From an uncultured Clostridia bacterium (lineage in GTDB: Bacteria; Bacillota; Clostridia; Oscillospirales; Acutalibacteraceae), in NCBI GenBank assembly GCA_947589415.1, contig CANQBP010000016.1:1-46079 (forward strand): DNA of 46,079 bases. The letters run 5' to 3'. Made by a program: the position numbers and the translations under genes. Of this stretch, positions 42,012 to 46,079 are shown piece after piece. Positions within the stretch are counted from its first letter, which is position 1; each line of letters starts with the position of its first letter. A model generated the notes under the pieces. That model made no database searches. It saw only the letters and a list, made by a program, of their open reading frames with translations, and was not told the DNA's origin.

Positions 42012-44738
42012 ATGCTGCAAATCAAGAACATTACAAAAAGCTACTGTGTGGGCGAGCTTGAACAGACAGCCCTTGATAATGTATCACTCAATCTAAGGGA
42101 TAATGAATTTATATCGGTACTCGGTCCGAGCGGTTCGGGCAAGACTACGCTGCTCAATATCATAGGCGGTCTTGACAGCTATGACAGCGGTGATCTCGTT
42201 ATTGACGGTATTTCCACAAAAAAGTATAATTCACGTGATTGGGATACATACAGAAATCATACAATAGGCTTTGTTTTCCAAAGTTATAACCTTATTCCGC
42301 ACCAATCCGTACTTTCCAATGTTGAACTCGCACTTACTATCGGCGGTATCAAAGGTAAGGAAAAAAGAAAAAGAGCCGAAGAAGCCCTTAAAGAAGTCGG
42401 TCTTGAGGAACATATGCATAAAAAACCGAATCAGCTTTCCGGCGGACAAATGCAAAGGGTTGCTATTGCAAGGGCACTTGTAAATGACCCCAAAATCCTG
42501 CTTGCCGATGAGCCGACCGGCGCACTCGATACCGAAACCGGCATACAGGTAATGGAGATACTGAAAAAGGTTGCGAAAAAACGACTGGTCGTTATGGTAA
42601 CGCATAACCCGGAGCTTGCCGATAAATATTCTACAAGAATAGTTAAGCTCCGTGACGGTAAGATCGTTGACGATTCCGACCCGCTTGACTCGAAAAGCAA
42701 TACAGATGAGAATGGCAAAAAAGCAGATAAACACAATAAATCAAAAATGTCCTTTCTCACTTCCCTATCGCTGAGTTTTAATAACCTGCGGACAAAGAAG
42801 ATGCGCACAATAATAACATCAATTGCAGGTTCGATAGGCATAATAGGTATTGCCCTGATACTTGCTCTTTCAAACGGTGTAAATCTTTACATTAGTCAAC
42901 TTCAAAGAGATACAATGGAAAATTATCCGATAACAATAAATGCGGTAGAATATGTCTATAATGACAGCTACAATAATGACGATGATATTGATGACAGTAC
43001 AGACGAAGATACTTTACAAAATCTTGACAATGTCATATTTTCTTCCATAAACGAAACAAATGAAGACGAATCCTATCAGCCGACCGTCAAGAAAAACGAT
43101 CTTTCTTCTTTCAAGAAATTTCTTGATAAACCCGAAAATAAACTCAGCGAATATATCGGAACGGGATCTGTTATTCTCGAATATGATACAAGATTTTTCG
43201 CATATACCGATAATACCGAAGGTAAACTGATAAATACTTCAAATAACTTGTCCTCAAGCGGTGAATATTACGGTGTAGACGGATATACGGCAGACGGTTT
43301 TATCGAATTACCGCAGGGCATGGATTCAACAATCAGCCAAAAAACCGTAAACAGCTATGATCTGATTTACGGTAATTGGCCCGAAAATGAAGATGAATGT
43401 GTTATTATAGCAAATGCAGGCGGATACATTGACGCTAAAACACTTTGTCAGTTAGGTTACATCTCAACATCTGATTATGTCAAAATGGTAAACAATAATT
43501 CCCTCGCAGATAACGGCACACTCGGAACTGTTTCCTATGAGGATATATGTAAAAAAGAATTTACCATTCTTCCAACTGGTTTCAGATATGAAAAAAATGA
43601 TCGCGGGACTTTTGATTATATAAAGGACAGCTCAAAAGAAATCAATAATATAATAGATAAATACGGTATTAAATTGAAAGTAAAAGGAATTGTTACGCAA
43701 AAGCCGTCACAAAATTCCGACAACAATTTATTACAGCAATCTTTCTCTAATTATTCGGGTAATCCCGTTGTGGGCTACACATATAAGCTCACAAACAAAA
43801 TTATAGATATGTCAGCGGACTGCGATGTTATAAATGCCCAAAAAAGCGATACAAGCAAAAATATAATTACCGGTATCCCGTTTGAAGAAAAAGACAAAAA
43901 CATATTAGTAAAAGCTATAAAAAATGCTTTTAAAAATATGGACGAAGGCACTAAAGTACAATTTGTATCATCTATGTTCGGTGATTCCAATTTGGACTCC
44001 GGCATCGGAGAAGGTGAAGAAACCGAGTATAATCCGATAAATCAATTTGATAAATGGCTTGAAACGGCAACTGACGATCAAATTTTTGATTTTTATGATA
44101 ATGCCTGGTTCTTCCAAAAGGATCTTGATACGACCTTGTATGAAATAGGTTATGTTGCTTATGAAAATCCAACGTCAATAGTAATATATCCGGACAGCTT
44201 TGACGGTAAAGAAGGAATTTTGAAACTTCTTGACGAATACAATAACTCTGTCGGAGATAACGGAAAAATCAAGTATGTGGATTACATAAAGGACTTAACT
44301 GACCGCATTGCAAGCATGATAAATACAATTTCCTATATACTTATAGCCTTTGTTGCGGTTTCTCTTATTGTTTCATGCATAATGATCGGTATTATAACAC
44401 ACATTTCCGTTCTGGAACGTACAAAGGAAATCGGAATACTTCGTGCTTTGGGTGCATCAAAAGGAAATATCTCTCAAGTATTCAATGCAGAAACCTTTAT
44501 TATCGGATTACTTTCCGGAATAATCGGTATAGCTGTCGCAGCACTATTCTGCATACCTGCAAATGCCGTCATCGGTTCTATGGGTATTGTTGAAAGCGGT
44601 GCGATAACGGTTTCACTTCCCGTACTGCCGTCAATAATTCTAATTATTATAAGTACATTCATTACAATGATAGGCGGCTTTGTTCCTGCAAAATGTGCGG
44701 CAAGAAAAGACCCCGTTATTGCATTGAGATCCGAATAA
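42012..44738 (+). CDS. MacB-like ABC transporter, fused ATPase and FtsX permease
   Basis: A 908-residue fusion. The N-terminal ATPase (about 1-225) has Walker A GPSGSGKTTLL, signature LSGGQMQRVAIARAL and Walker B ILLADEPTGALD. A charged linker (225-260) leads to TM1 (about 275-300), a large extracellular domain of about 480 residues, and three C-terminal helices in the FtsX domain (LERTKEIGILRALGASKGNIS). This type moves lipoproteins, peptides or antibiotics, or transmits force to envelope enzymes, rather than importing nutrients. AGGAGG lies 6-7 bases before ATG 42012, which is preferred to an ATG nine codons earlier. The operator-like repeats suggest inducible expression, as seen for peptide-antibiotic detoxification, but no sensor kinase is adjacent. 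Confidence 0.9.
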   Translation: MLQIKNITKSYCVGELEQTALDNVSLNLRDNEFISVLGPSGSGKTTLLNIIGGLDSYDSGDLVIDGISTKKYNSRDWDTYRNHTIGFVFQSYNLIPHQSVLSNVELALTIGGIKGKEKRKRAEEALKEVGLEEHMHKKPNQLSGGQMQRVAIARALVNDPKILLADEPTGALDTETGIQVMEILKKVAKKRLVVMVTHNPELADKYSTRIVKLRDGKIVDDSDPLDSKSNTDENGKKADKHNKSKMSFLTSLSLSFNNLRTKKMRTIITSIAGSIGIIGIALILALSNGVNLYISQLQRDTMENYPITINAVEYVYNDSYNNDDDIDDSTDEDTLQNLDNVIFSSINETNEDESYQPTVKKNDLSSFKKFLDKPENKLSEYIGTGSVILEYDTRFFAYTDNTEGKLINTSNNLSSSGEYYGVDGYTADGFIELPQGMDSTISQKTVNSYDLIYGNWPENEDECVIIANAGGYIDAKTLCQLGYISTSDYVKMVNNNSLADNGTLGTVSYEDICKKEFTILPTGFRYEKNDRGTFDYIKDSSKEINNIIDKYGIKLKVKGIVTQKPSQNSDNNLLQQSFSNYSGNPVVGYTYKLTNKIIDMSADCDVINAQKSDTSKNIITGIPFEEKDKNILVKAIKNAFKNMDEGTKVQFVSSMFGDSNLDSGIGEGEETEYNPINQFDKWLETATDDQIFDFYDNAWFFQKDLDTTLYEIGYVAYENPTSIVIYPDSFDGKEGILKLLDEYNNSVGDNGKIKYVDYIKDLTDRIASMINTISYILIAFVAVSLIVSCIMIGIITHISVLERTKEIGILRALGASKGNISQVFNAETFIIGLLSGIIGIAVAALFCIPANAVIGSMGIVESGAITVSLPVLPSIILIIISTFITMIGGFVPAKCAARKDPVIALRSE

Positions 44739-44741
44739 AAT

Positions 44742-44778
44742 AAAAAAATCAGAGGATTTTAGCGTCCTCTGATTTTTT
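44742..44778. terminator. Bidirectional terminator
   Basis: AAAAAAATCAGAGGA pairs with TCCTCTGATTTTTT around an 8-base loop. It serves the ABC fusion on plus and the ABC-2 permeases on minus. Confidence 0.9.
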
Positions 44779-44779
44779 A

Positions 44780-45922
44780 TTATGCAATTTTTCTCTTTTT
44801 GCCCGATACGAATATTCCGCATACAACAAATATTATCGTAAATCCGATGAGAATAAGCGAATTGACTGCAAGCATAGGCAAATCGGCATTGAGGTTTTCC
44901 GATGTTGTAATTATCTCACTGCTTTGAATGTACCAATAGGTCGGAAAAATACGGGCTATTGCTTTGACACCCTCTCCGAGGAAATCTATCGGAACAAATA
45001 CACCGCATAAAAAACTCGAACCGAGAGTTATCACATTGACAAGACCTGTTATTGCATTTTTCGGGAAAAGAAATGTACTCAAAAAATATGCAAGTGCCAA
45101 TGTCGTTATACCGAAAATAAACATATTAAGTATGTACATTGTCCCTCTTACCGTAAGCAGCGTATCCCCTATCATAATATAACCGAGGACAGCAAAGAAA
45201 AAACATACCGCCAAAACATATGTAAGACTTGACATGAACAAATCAAAATTATATTTTTTATAATTCTTGCTGCTTACTATTGTCCTCTTGCGTATCATCA
45301 AATTATTAAAACTCGACAGTACAAGACATATAATAAACAATATACAGGACATCAGACTATATGCCGCAAAGTTAAAATATGTCGCAGCCTTTGAAAGTGA
45401 AACCGTATCGAGCTTTGTTGTCATTTCAACTTCAGCCTTTTCGGATACTGCCTCATTCACAACCCTGATAAGCTCCTTTTCGTCCGAAATATCATCTGCA
45501 TATACATTCAAAACCCGCATATATCTGCTTATAAGTATTTTTGTAAACGCAGCATCGCCCTCCCCTGTTGATCTTATCTCCGGTGCAGGTGATTTACCGT
45601 CAAGCGCATCTCTTCCGAAATTTTTCGGGATAGTTATAACACAACATATCTCACGATAAAAAAGTGCGTCCGAAATCGCCTCATCACCGCTTATTTCCGC
45701 AATTTCACAATTATTTCCGAGATATTTTTCAAAATCCTTTGATATTTCCGAGGTTTTGTCATTATTTATTACTAACACGCTCGGCTTTTCGCTTACAAAT
45801 TTACCGTTTGTATTATCCGTCTGCATATTCAGACCCGCAAAAACAATTACTATCCCTGTATAAATGATTATCATAACTATATTTTTTTTAATTACCTTAA
45901 GAAAGGCACTAAATACTGTCAT
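44780..45922 (-). CDS. ABC-2 family permease
   Basis: A 380-residue ABC-2/YhgE-type permease. One N-terminal helix (about 12-32) is followed by an extracellular domain of about 150 residues (SVLVINNDKTSEISKDFEKYL, CCVITIPKNFGRD), then five or six helices (from about 185). FLCGVFVPIDFLGEGVKAIARIFPTYW is a typical ABC-2 segment. Such proteins pair with a separate ATPase to export drugs, lipids or polysaccharides. The ATG follows AAGGAGG by 7-8 bases and overlaps the end of the preceding permease gene by 14 bases. The ATPase is not in the window and should lie beyond the edge. Confidence 0.87.
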   Translation of the reverse strand: MTVFSAFLKVIKKNIVMIIIYTGIVIVFAGLNMQTDNTNGKFVSEKPSVLVINNDKTSEISKDFEKYLGNNCEIAEISGDEAISDALFYREICCVITIPKNFGRDALDGKSPAPEIRSTGEGDAAFTKILISRYMRVLNVYADDISDEKELIRVVNEAVSEKAEVEMTTKLDTVSLSKAATYFNFAAYSLMSCILFIICLVLSSFNNLMIRKRTIVSSKNYKKYNFDLFMSSLTYVLAVCFFFAVLGYIMIGDTLLTVRGTMYILNMFIFGITTLALAYFLSTFLFPKNAITGLVNVITLGSSFLCGVFVPIDFLGEGVKAIARIFPTYWYIQSSEIITTSENLNADLPMLAVNSLILIGFTIIFVVCGIFVSGKKRKIA

Positions 45923-46079
45923 ATCTCTGCCTCCTTAATCTGCCCCATGATATAATAAGCATTACAGCCGAGAATATTATCAGGCTGACCGCATCAATAA
46001 TAAATCTTTCCATACTGTCATAATAATAGAGTGCATACAATCCGTCGGTTATCATTGCAACGGGATTTATCATATTAAG
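45909..46079 (-). CDS. ABC-2 family permease, C-terminal end only (partial)
   Basis: The frame enters from the right edge and ends at TAG 45909-45911. The 56 visible residues include MINPVAMITDGLYALYYYDS, MERFIIDAVSLIIFSAVML and the end RRQRYDSI. This is a typical ABC-2 permease C-terminus: a conserved D-x-LYxLYYYD loop and a last helix. It overlaps the next permease by 14 bases, so the two form a coupled pair, probably a heterodimer. The start and the ATPase lie outside the window. Confidence 0.8.
   Translation of the reverse strand, partial: LNMINPVAMITDGLYALYYYDSMERFIIDAVSLIIFSAVMLIISWGRLRRQRYDSI

Overview
The window is AT-rich, densely coded DNA from a strictly anaerobic low-GC Gram-positive bacterium, most likely a gut clostridium of the Ruminococcaceae/Oscillospirales type. 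Supporting this are the [FeFe]-hydrogenase maturation genes (TM1266-type regulator, hydE, hydF), a VanW-domain wall protein, an rqcH/trmK/Nif3 operon, dimer-type glycyl-tRNA synthetase, clear Shine-Dalgarno sites and many sigma-A-like promoters with 17-base spacers. The taxon is inferred from gene content only. I saw no tRNA, rRNA, CRISPR array, insertion sequence or prophage gene.

Layout. 0-3.6 kb: the last codons of a type I specificity subunit (HsdS) overlapping a complete hsdR. 3.6-5.1 kb: decayed DNA, then a NUDIX hydrolase and a DHHA1-only protein on the minus strand. 5.2-6.3 kb: promoter, a NiCo-like riboswitch with terminator, and a CDF metal exporter. 6.3-9.1 kb: an attenuator-like leader and the hydrogenase maturation operon. 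9.3-11.4 kb (minus): an exopolysaccharide initiation set (Wzz/CpsC, CpsB-type phosphatase, sugar-phosphate transferase). 11.7-12.6 kb: a thioredoxin-reductase-like flavoprotein without the usual NADPH motif. 12.6-19.7 kb: cell-envelope genes (VanW protein, MGDG-synthase/UgtP-like glycosyltransferase, LPG-synthase-like membrane protein, two tandem GT2 glycosyltransferases). 20-25.5 kb (minus): Na/Pi cotransporter with a long leader, then the DUF1858-trmK-Nif3-rqcH cluster. 25.6-27.7 kb (minus): cytidylate-kinase-like protein, lipoprotein, small protein and beta-helix acyltransferase-like protein. 27.8-32.3 kb (plus): orphan peptide-binding lipoprotein, glycyl-tRNA synthetase, branched-chain aminotransferase. 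32.3-34 kb (minus): GpsA-like dehydrogenase and a PAP2 phosphatase. 34.2-39.1 kb: a single 1598-residue protein joining a DEDD exonuclease, a RecQ helicase and a UvrD helicase. 39.2-41.7 kb (minus): small orphan genes mixed with fragments of related genes. 42-46 kb: a fused MacB-like ABC transporter and two ABC-2 permeases, the last cut by the window edge.

The most notable items are the exonuclease-RecQ-UvrD fusion, which is a candidate genome-maintenance or anti-phage enzyme; the decaying small-gene array beside it, which resembles an immunity-gene graveyard; three structured leaders (metal exporter, hydrogenase maturation, phosphate transporter); the possible ferredoxin-dependent thioredoxin reductase; and the DHHA1 protein that lacks its catalytic DHH half. 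All functional statements rest on motifs and context read by eye; no database search was possible.
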